A DNA stretch of 64,000 nt from Lycorma delicatula (Eukaryota; Arthropoda; Insecta; Hemiptera; Fulgoridae). The notes under the pieces were generated by a model that was given only the letters and a program-made list of their open reading frames with translations, did not search any database and was not told where the DNA came from. The stretch is taken from the NCBI RefSeq assembly GCF_047948215.1, contig NC_134456.1:64313529-64377528 (forward strand), given 5' to 3'. Positions 1 through 11,635 of the stretch are shown in pieces. The position numbers were made by a program, and so were the translations under genes. Every line of letters begins with the position of its first letter. Position 1 is the stretch's first letter.

Positions 1-688
1 CATGGTACAACAGCTTTGTCAAATCACCTAAGATGACCAAGTGTTAGTACAAATTACTTTGGTCAAAATAACTTTGGCCTACCAAACATACAACGTTTTA
101 TGTAAATTTACGTGGTTTTAGTTTATGTTGATATCTTTAAAAACAAGAACATTATTTAAGTTTCTCCAAACCTTGAACTTGGCCTATATAAAATGGCAGC
201 ACAAAAATATATAAAACTTCTTAAAAAATAAAGTAACTTTTGACTTCAAATTGCTAAAAGTGCTACGACTCTATGAAAAAAAATAATAAATTTTATCAGC
301 AACAACTACCTATGGGTAATCTGAAATGGATTAATTCTTAAATAAAAGCAATTATTGTATTATCATGTAGCTAATAGTATTTCTCATGAAACCTTTGTTA
401 TACTGTACATATAACTTTTTAAATTTTTAAGAAGGAAGTAATTTGTATATAATAGTTTTTGTTTTTTTAAAAATTTCAAATAGTTCTTGTTTTTTAATCA
501 ATAACTGATATACATTACACAGCACACTGAAATATTAATAAATATATATACAAAACAAAAATGCATCAAAATGCACTTTGATGTCTTTTTTTTATAAACT
601 AATAAAAATTTCAAAAAGTATATTTTTTATTTTTTAAAAATCAAGAAGTACAAAAAGTAGCAATAACAATATCATCAAAAATACATAC
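1..688 (-). other. Phosphorylase kinase alpha gene, intron 4 (5' part)
   Basis: AT-rich non-coding sequence between the donor of coding exon 4 (GT at 688-687, minus strand) and the left edge of the window. The next exon, expected to continue with the DYGIWERGDK-type segment of the family, is not here. I see nothing else in it. Confidence 0.6.
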
Positions 689-771
689 CGGTACACAATA
701 TGCAGACTCAATGTAAAACACCAAATTTTGAATGAATGCAACTTCATCTAAATTAAATACTATCTGTAACC
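689..771 (-). CDS. Phosphorylase b kinase regulatory subunit alpha, coding exon 4
   Basis: This exon encodes residues 152-179 of the reconstructed protein. The glycine codon at 152 is split across intron 3 (one base from exon 3, two from this exon). The peptide includes LDEVAFIQNLVFYIESAY and ends CVP, one of the most conserved stretches of the GH15-like N-terminal domain of phosphorylase kinase alpha/beta subunits. The acceptor TTTAG (AG at 773-772) and donor GTATGT (688-683) fit exactly. The exon is 83 bases; with the carried base it gives 28 whole codons. The reading frame remains open past the donor for a while, but that part is intronic because the family sequence stops matching at the GT. 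Confidence 0.9.
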
Positions 772-950
772 CTAAAATATAAAATGAAATGGACAAAACA
801 TTAATACAAAATGAATAAAATATTAATAGTACTTCTACAAAATGATCTATTTCCATATAGTTAATTCATGGTAGATTGTAAAACCATGATAAATAACATT
901 TTTAAAAGTAAGATTTTAAAAATTAACACACAAAACATGTTAACTCTGCC

Positions 951-1130
951 AATCTTCATGGTGGAGTAGTAGTTTATTGACCTTTCATCTGGGGGTCCTG
1001 GGTTTGAATCCTGGGCAGGTATGACATTTTTCATACCCTAAAAATTCCATTTCTATATTCCCATGTACAAACTTCTGTGATGAATTACTTCATCAACCAA
1101 ACAACAAGCAAAACGTCTGACAAAAAAGAA
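951..1130 (+). mobile_element. tRNA-derived SINE, family B, copy 1
   Basis: A tRNA-like head with an A-box-like TGGAGTAGTAG and a B-box-like GGTTTGAATCC, followed by GGCAGGTATGACATTTT. The same layout occurs at 18699-18855, where the boxes are better preserved. The 3' part after about 1060 is not clearly shared between the copies. Too diverged from a cloverleaf to be a working tRNA gene. Confidence 0.55.
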
Positions 1131-1300
1131 ACAATATCATGGTCTATCTTCATTAAATTAACACATCTATTGAAACAGTAGTAAATAAACCTCATTACTG
1201 AGTAACAAACAATCTTATGATTCTCATGACATGATTTTTAGTTTGTTAATGATAATAGAGCTCTATAAATACATGATATTTTAGATTTTAAGAATCTTTT

Positions 1301-1760
1301 TTACTTCCTTGTGCAAAGTAAAGGAAGTATTGTAATTTCAACAAATTTCTGTTTTCACATTTCAATGGAAATATCCATTTTGACCATCCCTGAATCTATT
1401 TTGACTAGTTTTGGTGTGATGTCTGTATGTATGAATGTATCTCGCATAAATCAAAAACAATTAAACATAGAATGTTGAAATTTTGGAATTAGGACTGTTG
1501 TATTTTACATCTAGTTGTGCACCCCCACTTTCAATTGCAATCAACTGAACCAAAAGTGTCCAAAAAAGCCAAAGAAATCCAAATTGTTTGGATTTTGGAC
1601 TTTTCTTAACTGCAGTAATAGCAATCATTGAGAGCTTTTCAACGATATATCATAAGTGGTACTTATTTTCATCTAGAGTTACAACCAAATGAAAGTTTAA
1701 TTAATGACATATTTGCATTATACAAGGGGAAGGCATGTTGGTTCAAATCCAACATGCCTT
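1301..1760 (+). repeat. Dispersed hairpin-bearing repeat (MITE-like), non-coding
   Basis: The stretch opens with a short inverted repeat (ACTTCCTT ... AAGGAAGT, 1303-1328) and closes with a perfect 12-bp hairpin, arms 1730-1741 and 1749-1760, loop of seven bases. It has no open frame. The opening sequence looks like a high-copy insect repeat that I recall but cannot name. It may extend to about 2075, where the sequence weakly mirrors the start. Only one copy is in the window, so repeat status rests on recall and on the hairpins. Confidence 0.45.
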
Positions 1761-1856
1761 TCAAAAAGTTAAAAAAATATATGTAATATGTATATGAAGT
1801 CTCGTATAGATATATTTTTTAACTTTTTTTTTTATTTAAATATATTAATGTATTAA

Positions 1857-2010
1857 TAATTATTAACCTCTGACTGTAAAAAAAGTTTTTACAATAAATA
1901 ATAATTCAATAATAATATAAAAAAAGGTGAAAAATCAGACGTTTTTGGTGAAATAAAATTTTATGTACTTTTCATTTTAATTCAAAGATTTTTACAGAGG
2001 TTAATAATTA
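1857..2010. repeat. Candidate MITE with 16-bp terminal inverted repeats
   Basis: Positions 1857-1872 (ending TTAACCTCTG) are the near-perfect reverse complement of 1995-2010 (starting CAGAGGTTAA). The inside is AT-rich and non-coding. The element size of 154 bp is normal for a MITE, but no target-site duplication is obvious, and it could be the 3' part of the repeat that starts at 1301. Confidence 0.4.
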
Positions 2011-2220
2011 GATAACTTAGATTAGATTTTAATAATTAGATTCCAGAAGTAAGTGTGCAAGTAAATAGTAACACGGAAAAAGACAAAAAAAATGTATTAT
2101 ATATCATAATTAATACTAAAAATTATAAAAAAATATTATAAAATATTTAAAACTTTATAAATATTAAACAAGTCTACAAAAAGAAAAAAAGCACAAAGAT
2201 CAAGAATTTAAAAATATTTC

Positions 2221-2252
<32 letters not shown>

Positions 2253-2675
2253 ATGACATTAAATTTCAAATGTTATATTATTCTGCTAGTTGTAAAAATC
2301 AAAATGAGATGTGACATATTTCAAATGTATTTAAACCAAAACCACACACTGTTAGGTGCATATATTAAAAAAATTTAATAGAAGAAATAATGAATGAAGT
2401 TTAACAAATACAATTTCTTCTTTACCAGATTTTTCAAAATGTTCATTGTGCAAAATCACAACTTGTGAAACAAAGAAAATATTTCAGAAATTATTACATA
2501 TTTCCTTGCTAATTTATTGATACATTGCCTACTCTCTTGATACTTAAGATGATATTACATATATTATACAAATTAAATAGATATTTTCAATGGCTTGTAA
2601 AAAATTCATTTTTCAAATACGGAGAGTATTGCTTACATAGTTTACAGGATATCTCTAAAGTTTATATCTACAAAT

Positions 2676-3012
2676 ATTTTATGTGGGCATCATGAGTCAC
2701 ATGATAGATATCGACACGGTAGTCAAATTCATCCCAAACAAATGAAAGCACATCCTGCTCAACAGTAACAACAGTGTTTGTGATATACATTGTGTAGTCA
2801 TTTACATCAACAGGAAGGAGGGACAAAAACTACCCCTTTTTGCAGACAAAAAGTAGTCACACTATGTTAAGTCTGGACTTCTTGGTGGCTAATTTATCAA
2901 TGTCATGTTTTCGTCAGCTGGCAAATCCAACAACTTAATAGATGTTCATCCCGATAATTTTGAACGTCTATGTGCCATTGAGATGCAGCTCCATCTTGTG
3001 CAAGAATGAATT
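2676..3012 (-). pseudogene. Tc1/mariner-like transposase remnant (C-terminal third)
   Basis: On the minus strand, frames joined across stops and shifts read as the C-terminal third of a DDE transposase: LAQDGAASQWHIDV, then PPRSPDLT with a stop in place of the next residue and CDYFL, then VWDEFDYRVDI and HDAHI. The same segments occur in the longer remnant at 5660-6660, so both belong to one family. It is broken by at least two stops and a frameshift. The first catalytic Asp region lies upstream and is missing. Confidence 0.7.
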
Positions 3013-4639
3013 TCTAAGTATTTTACTTGAATTAGGGCATTAGTGATTAAATTAACATATGAATGAACTCACTTAAATTCCTCCAGTTCATATGTGTTTA
3101 AAAAAAAAATAAATAAAAAAGAACAGTCCATACTTTATACACTTCTTCAAAAGAAATATCAAAAAAAGGTCATTCACTTTCTGTAAATCACATGATTTAG
3201 TGAAAGTATAAACGCTTTATAAATATTGCAAACAATTTACAAACACTCAATTTACTTTAGTTTTAGTGTTTATTGTATTAGTATTCTGCAAGATTTATAT
3301 TTTGTTTGTGTTTATATTTTGGTTTATATTCTTATTGATTCTTGTTCGATATTGCGTGTAAAGCTGACCTTTTTACCATTTTCAGGCAAATCTAGAACTA
3401 GTACAGCTCAATTGGTATGGTCTTGATTAAAACTATTGAAAGGAAGTTTAATTAGGTTAGTGGTAGTATACCAACGGGAATGTCATTCGTGGCATTCACA
3501 TCAGTGGCATCCTGACTGAGGCAATTGAAACTAGAAGATGTCTGTTTTATAGTATTGAAAATGACCTCTGATAAAGCCCCTAAGGGCTAGCTACAGAGGG
3601 GGTGGAGTGGCGACTGTAACTGCCATAGAGGGTGTCTTCCCTTTGGGTTCAAGATGAGGTAAATTACATATATGTAGCAAAATTTCTTTAGAATTTTCTG
3701 TTCCCCATATTTATCTATTGCATCCATTGACCTTTCCATTGATGTGAATTCCTTTGATCTTTCCACTTGAAATATACAATTGTTACCAGTGATAAAAAGG
3801 TGAAAGAACACATTCCTGCATGTCCATACAGAAACCTTTATCATTACTTAAACTCTGTACTTATTAAAATTTATAAGGCATCACTTTCAAACGTTTCCAT
3901 AAAATTTCACCCATGGTCAGTTGTGGAATTTGTAATTATAGACTGGCTGATGTAGATGATTTACCTGAGTTAAATTATTATATGGCATTAAAAATATTAA
4001 TATCAATTTGTTCTTTTGACATGGAAAGTCATCCAGAACAAGTATGTGTTTTTTTTTATGCAGACCTATTCTTTTTTAATTGCTTCTTCAAATCATAGAT
4101 AGATTGTCTTGGTGATCACTTAACATACTTTGTTCTGAAATGTTGCTTTGCAGTAGCTTCAGAGTTTGTTTTGTCTTGTCAGACTGGTTGTGAGACAAAA
4201 TCAATACTGACACCGACATCAGTTATACTGACTTAAAAACATTCCCTGTAAAACATTACTAGTGTGTTAATAAACAAAAGTAAAATTTTTCATAAACCAT
4301 AAAAATTGTCTATTTCTTTTGTAATAACCCCTGTAAAATGGCTCAAAAAATTTGAGTAGTAATTTATTATTTTTTTATTTGAAAAATTGTTTCCTTATGA
4401 CAAAGGAAAATTAAATAATCATGTTTATCAAGTTAAAGAGGTCTGCGGAACAAAGAAGATTTGAGCAGATTTCCATGATCATTTTGAGTAAGTAATTTTA
4501 CTCCACATATACAATGCTATAAAACCAATTCTCAAACATATTTATTAATTTACTTTGTAACGTCTGCATCATTTCCATCATTCAGCTGAATCACTAAAAA
4601 TTTCATGAAATTCAAAGTACATCTTCCAAGGTAACAAAA

Positions 4640-5560
4640 GATGCATAAATATTTACTTCCAACACACCAACAAATGGCAACACAAGGCCACATATGCAAT
4701 CACAGGGAGCACCAACTTTCATAAGTCAGTGCGCCAAAAGACACTGTACTATGCATCAGTAGCTGTGCAGTTTGTGCTACTGTGTCCATGTGCATTAACA
4801 CCTTTGTGATTTTAATATGAACAGCAAGCTAGAACAAAGAGCGAGTGTGAAGTTCTGTGTGAACTCAGAAAATCTGACACAAAGACATTGCACAGGATGC
4901 AGAAAGTTTACGGTGATGCTGCCATGAGTTGTGCAAGGTGTTTTGAGTGGCACGTATGTTTTAGGAGTAGAAGAACATCACTGGAAGATAACAAAAGATC
5001 AGGAAGACCCTCAACACACTCAACGCCAGAAAAGCTTAACATTACACCGTTGCGCATCAAGAATTTGTCCCTAATAGTCAGACCATCAATAGCAAGTTCT
5101 ACAACCAGGTTTAATACAACTGAGGGAGGACATTCAGGAAAAACAACCATACCTGTAGCATGTGAAAACTGGATGTCCCATGATGACAATGTACCCTGTT
5201 ACCATTCTCTCCTCACATATGAGTTTCTCGCAAGATACAACATGATTTCACTTCTGCATGCATCATATTCCTAAGATATGGCTCCTGCAGACTACGCCCT
5301 CTCCTTCTAGTTGAAAATCCAGCTTAAAGGGTGACACCATTGCAGAGATTCAACGCGAATCGCAGAAGGTACTTGCTATGCTTCGAGAAGTAGACTTCCA
5401 GGACACATTCCAGAAATGGCAAGAACACTAGGAACACTATATTGCTGAGCAAGCGGACTACTTTGAAGAAGACAGTGTGTGAACATAGATAAAGTAGTTT
5501 TTTGTCAACAGAGCTAGTCTCTAAACCTTTTGATATCCCCTCATATACAGTGTACGAAAA
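4640..5560 (+). mobile_element. Mariner-like element, internally deleted
   Basis: The N-terminal helix-turn-helix half of a mariner transposase is recognisable from 4817 (NSKLEQRASVKF), through a frameshift near 4860-4890, to VYGDAAMS, CFEWHVCF, TSLED and RSGRPS. The sequence then jumps to HDDNVPCYHSLLTYEFLA and, in another frame, to EIQRESQKVLAMLREVDFQD and ADYFEEDSV near 5340-5480. About 150 residues of the catalytic core, including the first Asp, are deleted. The end near 5520-5545 resembles a mariner terminal repeat (CTAAACCTTTTGATATCCCC). The left boundary is a guess. It cannot make a working transposase. Confidence 0.75.
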
Positions 5561-5659
5561 AGAATATTGGGGACTTAAAGCTATTTAATATCTTTAACTC
5601 ATGACTAACAGTAATGAATCACAAATAAAATGAAAGAATAATTCTCACACTTTTTCCCT

Positions 5660-6660
5660 ATAAATATTCAATGTGAGGACCTTTTGTCACGCAGTCACAT
5701 CCAACCAATAGGAGAGATCATCCCGTACTTTAACCTGCATGACTGGAGTAATGCAAAGGGCAGCTGCTACAACCCTGTACCTCAAATTGAGCAATCAGTA
5801 GGTAGTAATGCCATATATAAAAAATCCTTTATAAAACCCCAAAGGAAAAATTCACATGGGGTCAGTTCAGATGATCTTGGAGTCAATAACAAGCTCTGTC
5901 TTCGGATCCATGCTGACCAATCTAGTAGTACAGAGTTATGCCACGGAGGCAACCATCTTGTGCCAAGTGCCAAATAAATTTCCCTGGTCCTCCTTGCAAC
6001 TGGGGAAATAGCTGTGTATGTAGCATATTCAAATAACCAACTCCTGTTACGCTTACTTCAGCAAAAAAGAATACCCTGTAAACTTGTAGTTGGAATATTG
6101 CATACAAAACATTTAATTTTGGGGGGAGTTGCCTACTGATTATAAAAGTTGATTGGGATTTTCTGATCCCCACACACAGACATTATGTGTGTTAACTTTT
6201 CTACTAACATGAAATGTTGACTCATAAAGAAAAACAATATGATCAAGAAAGTCATCTTCATGCTTCAACATTTGGAATGCAAGGTTAGCATAAACAGCAC
6301 AATCAGTAGTAGGCTTCAAAATCTGCAACAGAAGTAAACGGTACAGGTGCATATGTAAGGATATCCTACAGGATTTCCTGTGGTGTCATCACTAGTATTG
6401 TTAGTTTGCAGCTGGTCTTCACAACACTTTTTTTGGGGCTATGCAGGAAAGACTCCCTGACATGTTGAATATTTTCTTCAGACACCCTTGATTGTCCCAT
6501 ATTCTTCCTTTATATAGACATTTCAAACTCATTATGCCACTGACAAATGTTGTTATAATCTGAAGAATAATAATTCTTTGGAAGATATGTTAAACTATAC
6601 ACAGTAACTGCAGATTTACATTTAGCAAAACTGTAAATCACCTGTTGAGGAGTCATTATC
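5660..6660 (-). pseudogene. Tc1/mariner-like transposase, near full-length but broken
   Basis: Reading leftwards from about 6646 the frames give MTPQQVIYSFAK, QWHNEFEMS, a stop, QSRVSEENIQHVRESF, KKSVVKTSCKL, then TFHVSRKVNTHNV and WGSENPN, then FFFAEVSVTGVGYLNML, HTQLFPQLQ, QDG, SSELTPCEFFLWGFIKD and finally VTKGPHIEYL with a stop at about 5665. This is the whole architecture of a Tc1/mariner-superfamily transposase of roughly 330 residues. The first acidic pair, normally DE, is YE here. There are at least two stops and several frameshifts, so it is dead. It lies antiparallel to the mariner remnant that ends about 100 bp to its left. Confidence 0.8.
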
Positions 6661-7394
6661 TTTGCTTGGGATTGAGAGCACTTTGTGCTATTATTAATAT
6701 ATTACACTATATTTTTCCATTGATTTAACGTGCCCACTGTAAACCACTTCAAGAACATCTTTTTAAGAAACTGCCAAAATTTTTAAATAAAAGATGTTTT
6801 TTATTTACGTTTCCAAAACTTATTGATGTGCAATTATGATAAACAAATATTCATCTCCCATGAAATTTACTTTCATTACATACTATAAATATCTCATTGC
6901 TAACATAAAAAATAAAAGACAAAAGTTTAATCTCTTCTGATTTATAAGTACACAAGTAACCTGCTAAATTTATGAAAACATAACTTGCTGTATATTAATC
7001 TACAGCAATGTTAGTGTTAAGACTCAGGTTTCATTTCCTCCTTTTTTATTTATAAAAGTAAAAATTTTCACTTTTTTCTTACTCTTTATAAATTTTCACT
7101 CTTATAAATTCTCACTTATTTGTTATACTTCTTAAATGAATTTGTCTAATGCTTTATTGTGTCAGTCTTGTTCCATCCTTCAAAGACTCAACATATGTTT
7201 ATTGCAGATGTATAATTAATTAATACAATAATGTTATATATATGAAATATAAGTTCAAAGATTATAATATAAATAATTTATATTATAAATGAAATAAAGA
7301 CTTTTATTTATTTAAATGAACCAGCGAATAATAAAATATTTAGAATAATTAAACCTAACCAAGGTATTGAACCAAAGCGGCATATTATTTGACA

Positions 7395-7445
7395 TTTTGG
7401 TCCCTATAAATGTTCAATGTGAGGCTGCGAATATAACCTGCAACT
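7395..7445 (-). pseudogene. Third C-terminal scrap of the same transposase family
   Basis: The plus-strand block CCCTATAAATGTTCAATGTGA at 7400-7420 matches 5658-5678 with one change. On the minus strand it reads PHIEHL then stop, the C-terminal end seen in the copy at 5660-6660. Nothing else of the transposase is visible here. Confidence 0.45.
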
Positions 7446-7775
7446 TTGAAGAATCATCATTTTTGGTCTTCCAGAACCACAGATAAAATCTGAAATTTTC
7501 AAGAATCTTAATTCTTAAAAATCCAACAAAACTTCATGTTTCTTGCTTTGCCATTTTGATTGTTTAAATTAGTGCAGAGTAAAATAATTAAAAAGGAAAA
7601 CTATCATGAGAGAAAATGAAAAATTAAATGTTCTGTGTCAAAAGATAGCAATTTAAGTCATTTTAAAATTAATTCTCCCCAAAACTTTTAAGTAAACTAA
7701 GCCTGCAACTGCACATAAGCAAAATATTAACCAATAAATTAGGAGCAATCATGTTTGAATCAATTTTGTCAGTAA

Positions 7776-8490
7776 TTTTTTTTTTTTTGGAGGATGAAAA
7801 ATGCCTATGCGCGTTATCATTGCTCGGATTTTTTTTTTTTTTTTAAATAAAAGAAAGTAAGGCTAATCTAAAAAATAAATAAAACTTACAACTAATATCA
7901 CAGCTAAAATCTAAAATAAAACTAAAGGTATAGAATTTAACAAAGTCTGAGATGGGTGTAAAGGGCCCATTCTCAGATAACAGAAAAACTTAAAAAACTA
8001 ACATAAAAACTGTAACATAAAAATTAAAACTAAGTAAAAAATTAAAATTAAAAAATGAAATAAAATTTAAAACTAATATCACAGTCAAAAATACAATAAA
8101 TTTATTTAAAAGAAACAAAGTAAAAATAATAACTGAAACTATACAAAATTTAACAAAGTCCAACAGAGAGTGTAAAAGGCTCCCTTCTCAGATAATCAAA
8201 AGCTAACACAGGACCACAAAGATTAAAACAAAAACAAACTCATTAGAAACTCTTCCAATACCAAACATATAAGCAAAACTATCAATAATAATTTTTTCTA
8301 TATTATCAATCATTTTTTGTATAAAATTAGCACTACGCAAAAACAGAAACATCCGGTCTAAAATTTCATTATCATTTTGCAAGACTCTACAGATGTTTCT
8401 GGGCAGTTGAAATTTACGATGCAATGCCGCACATACCACATGCGTCAGTAATGTCAGTAATGCTGAGATATAAAAAGACTGCATTGTAAA
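7776..8490 (-). mobile_element. LINE 3' end (I/R1-type), 5'-truncated, with duplicated 3' UTR block
   Basis: The minus-strand frame ending near 8203 carries RKFQLPRNICRVLQNDNEI and FLFLRSANFIQK. This parallels the extreme C-terminus of the I-clade LINE at 39600-43394 (RKRFRLTNNIS ... VAFLHASGLLKSL). Next comes a 3' UTR in which GTGTAAAGGGCCC (7955-7967) is the reverse complement of the block near 43268 in that LINE. A similar block recurs at 8168-8195, so the UTR holds two copies of a roughly 200-bp unit. The element ends in an oligo(A) tail, seen as T's at 7776-7788. It belongs to a related but different family from the 39.6-kb element. Confidence 0.6.
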
Positions 8491-8869
8491 CAATACGCAG
8501 GGGAAAGTTCAATTTCATATTTATAGACTACAATATTACAGTATATTTGTATACTGTACAAATATATACATATATATTGCACCGTACTACTGTATATTAC
8601 AGTACAATGAATATTTTTTCTCTTTTAATTTTGAGTTAATGCAAGACTCAACAAATTCTCATTACAGGAAGTGATAATTACTATAATGAAGTAAGGAGAG
8701 AAATACTCTTTAGCATTTGTCACTCATAAAGAAATATTACATTTAGAATCAGCGATGAAACTTTTCACATCAGTTCTGTAATTCCTCTGAATAGCCCAGA
8801 CAATCAATAAATTCTACTTCTTTTTATAACAATATAAATGTATACACTAATAACAAAATAATATAATAC

Positions 8870-9086
8870 CTGAAGCAGTCATTTGTGCCAATACCAAAAG
8901 ATATAATGAAATTGCATCGACCTGTAAATGACCCCATTCATTATCACCAACAACTGTCTGACCAGTTGATGAACTGTATTTAGCATGCAGCGAGTCCAGA
9001 GGATTTTGTGTTATTTTAAAGCGTTCAACTTTTTCTTTCTGCCTCATCATACCCATTAGAAGACCTCTCATTAACTTAACGCAACT
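8870..9086 (-). CDS. Phosphorylase b kinase regulatory subunit alpha, coding exon 3
   Basis: This 217-base exon gives residues 80-151 plus the first base of codon 152. It starts [10 protein letters not shown] and contains [44 protein letters not shown] and LAQMTAS. All are hallmark positions of the alpha/beta regulatory subunits; DSLHAKY and [12 protein letters not shown] favour alpha over beta. The acceptor is TTTTAG (AG at 9088-9087) and the donor is GTATTA (8869-8864), phase 1, matching the phase of exon 4. The exon starts five codons before the first internal Met, at Ser80. Confidence 0.93.
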
Positions 9087-10359
9087 CTAAAACAGGAGTA
9101 GAAAATTAACAAATAGTAAATTTTGAGAGGTTAAAGTTTAGAAAAAAGTTAGTTTTTTTAAACTAACTTTTTTTAAATAACTTTTTTTTAAAAGTTATTA
9201 CTAATGTCCATCAAAATCTTCTGTAAAAAATTGTTAAGAAAACTTATAAATAATTACTATTTACATGTTACAAGTGATTTTATGTACACCAACCAAAAGT
9301 AAGTCTGAGCAATATTTCCAAAATCTTACTGCATGACAATTGTCATTCCAATGTATCCTATTGTTTTCAACTGGTTGAATGGTTCCCAGTTTATTAAGAT
9401 GCCTTGTACTTAAGTCAATGTGATCTAATCATTAGATTTGGTTATTCAGGCACCCCACATTTTATTATTCATGAAAAGATATTGTAAATGAATATTCTAA
9501 AAAAAAATTATTCAACACCTTTTAAATTTATTAGCATAGACTAATTTTAATAAAGATAATTATTTATCCCTGATTCTATGAACCTAGTAGATTTTTGTAA
9601 AGTAAGTCATTTCTACATAGTTTTCTTTAGCAAAGATAAATTTTATAAAGAAAATTAACACTTTGTTTCTATTAAATTTAAATTATATTTTTTTCTCATT
9701 TTAGTACATACATTCCTTTATACATTTTAAATAAAAGGATATTCATTTTTTTTATTCATAATTTCTTAATATGAATAGAATTACTCAATTAAAAAATGGT
9801 TTTATAACAAAATTGTGATTAGTCACAGCATAACCCTAAAAATACATGAACATTTTCTGTGATAAATAAAATTAATGAATTAAATGATAACACTGATAAA
9901 CATAATTTTTGTTTCCTAGCATCCGATACATGATTTTAATCTGTTTTTTGATGCTGAAAACAAATATGAAAGAATCTTTCTATCACCCACCATTTTTGAA
10001 AAATGTTTTAATTTTAATTAAGGATTTTTTTCATTTTTCAACATACAGTTATCATTTTAAGCTCCTATATTATATTTTGTTAGCTAATTTTTTATTGTTT
10101 AATTTTTTTAACCTAATTTTTAAGCTATAAATAAACAATACTAGACAAAGAATTAAATCATATCATGGTCACATATTATGACATCATATCTAATACTGAA
10201 GAGCAAGCCTTCATGGGCAGGATTAATCAAGTCTGTGCAGGTCAAAACATGTAGCTGAAAACACAGCTGGGTTGTTTGTATTAACCACTGGATTTAGGAA
10301 TGAATTAATTTTGTTCAATCTTATTGCTGTCTTAAATTTATTAACATTGCCGTGTAATA

Positions 10360-10725
10360 ATGCCTCAAAATTGTATAAATGATGTGGATGCCTTTTGTTA
10401 TGTATGTGGTAAGTTTCCTGTAAAATCAAATAGAAAAACCATTACACCTCTAATCAAAAAAGCATATAATTTGTACTTTCAGTGTAAAATTTGTGATCAG
10501 GATAAGACGTGGGATCCTCATATAGTACGCACTAATTGTTCTGTATATTTAAAAGGATGGCTGAAAGGTACACAGAAGGCTTTCCCATTTGGTGTACATA
10601 TGGTTTGGCATGAACCAAAGGATCATGTAACTGATTGTTACTTTTGTTTACCAAGTGTGTCTGGAATTTCTAAACAATCTAAACATACTGTAAAATTTGT
10701 AAACGTTTTGAAGAAAAAGATGTGA
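10360..10725 (+). pseudogene. Cysteine-rich orphan ORF, truncated member of a multicopy insect family
   Basis: An open frame of 121 codons with regularly spaced Cys/His: DAFCYVCGKF at 10-19, FQCKICDQDKTWDPH at about 40-54, RTNCSVYLKGWLKGTQKAFP at about 57-76, and MVWHEPKDHVTDCYFC at about 81-96. I recall very similar N-terminal domains in many uncharacterised insect and cnidarian predicted proteins, where a longer protein continues beyond the CYFC knot. Here the frame stops after KHTVKFVNVLKKKM. The spacing suggests a zinc-binding domain. Its high copy number and intronic, antisense position suggest a transposon-derived fragment rather than a host gene. No function is known to me. Confidence 0.5.
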
Positions 10726-10848
10726 GAGGAAAAAATGAAGAACTAAAATAACACATGATCTGAGAACTAAGCAAAAGTAGGTTAAAATATTCAAAATAAT
10801 GTTTATCAAAATTAGTAGCATCAAATTCAAAAGTTACTTAACAACAGA

Positions 10849-11075
10849 TTAGAATGTGACTGTATCATTCACAAGTAGCACTGACTAGTAAGACTACGAA
10901 GCAGAAGTATCAAAACAGTGACCAAGTAGATTGGAACATGATCATTTATACCATTCACAAACTAGTAAATCAAAAACAGAACAATGAGAAAGTAGACTGG
11001 AACATGACCACTAGTAGATTTGTATCACTAACAAGTAAGACAACTCAAACATCAGAATAAATTTAGCCAATGAGA
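10849..11075. repeat. Imperfect tandem repeat, about three diverged units
   Basis: Units begin at about 10849, 10930 and 10994 with GATTAGAATGTGA, GATTGGAACATGA and GACTGGAACATGA, and each contains ACAAGTA or ACTAGTA and CATTCACAA-like words. Unit length varies from about 65 to 85 bases. It follows directly after the orphan ORF and may be the tail of the same element. Confidence 0.45.
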
Positions 11076-11635
11076 GATAATTTTATAGAATGTAAAACAT
11101 ACCTGACCTCAATACAAACTAGAAACTGAATCAAAATTGTTAAGTTAAAAGTTCAATGAGTCTACTTCATATTTCTCTGGTGAATACCAAAACACCATTT
11201 AATAAAACAGGTCTTCATACATAAAACAGTACTTTTACTAATTAATTTGGCAATTGGTGATACATACGTTACCTTTTGTAAAGTAGTCATTAACTTCATT
11301 CATCAAAAACAGGGCATCAATTATTTTTATTTCTATTTACCAAGTAATTTAATAATTTTTATGCCAAATAGATTTTAAAAATTGTGCAAAACACACAAAA
11401 TTATATCTATGTTACATTTTAACTGTTTTTGTCCACTATATCCCAACAAATTTAAAAATATTATTTTATACTCAACAAACAATTATATCTACTACCAATT
11501 CATAAACACAGCATACAATCAAAATATATAGTAATAATAAGTAATACACTTACTTTCAGTCAATCAACTGATAAACTTCATCCTTATATAAACTACATAT
11601 TCATCTTTTCAAACAAAAAAAGATAGCAAACACAC

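Larger units (their letters stand above)
772..8869 (-). other. Phosphorylase kinase alpha intron 3
   Basis: An intron of about 8.1 kb filled with old insertions: a tRNA-derived SINE (951-1130), a dispersed hairpin repeat (1301-1760), a MITE-like element (1857-2010), three remnants of one Tc1/mariner-like family (2676-3012, 5660-6660, 7395-7445), a mariner remnant (4640-5560) and a LINE 3' end (7776-8490). The stretches 2011-2675, 3013-4639 and 6661-7394 are AT-rich, with short runs of A and TA; I recognise nothing in them. Confidence 0.7.
9087..11635 (-). other. Phosphorylase kinase alpha intron 2
   Basis: A 2.5-kb AT-rich intron. It holds the cysteine-rich orphan ORF at 10360-10725 (plus strand, antisense to the kinase) and a degenerate tandem repeat at 10849-11075. 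In 9087-10359 and 11076-11635 I see nothing beyond homopolymer and TA runs. Confidence 0.7.

Noticed and set aside
3587..4098. Three overlapping short frames on both strands
   Set aside because: None matches a family I know and no splice signals link them.
9909..10130. 73-codon Phe/Leu-rich frame
   Set aside because: It is a chance frame in T-rich DNA with no recognisable motif.
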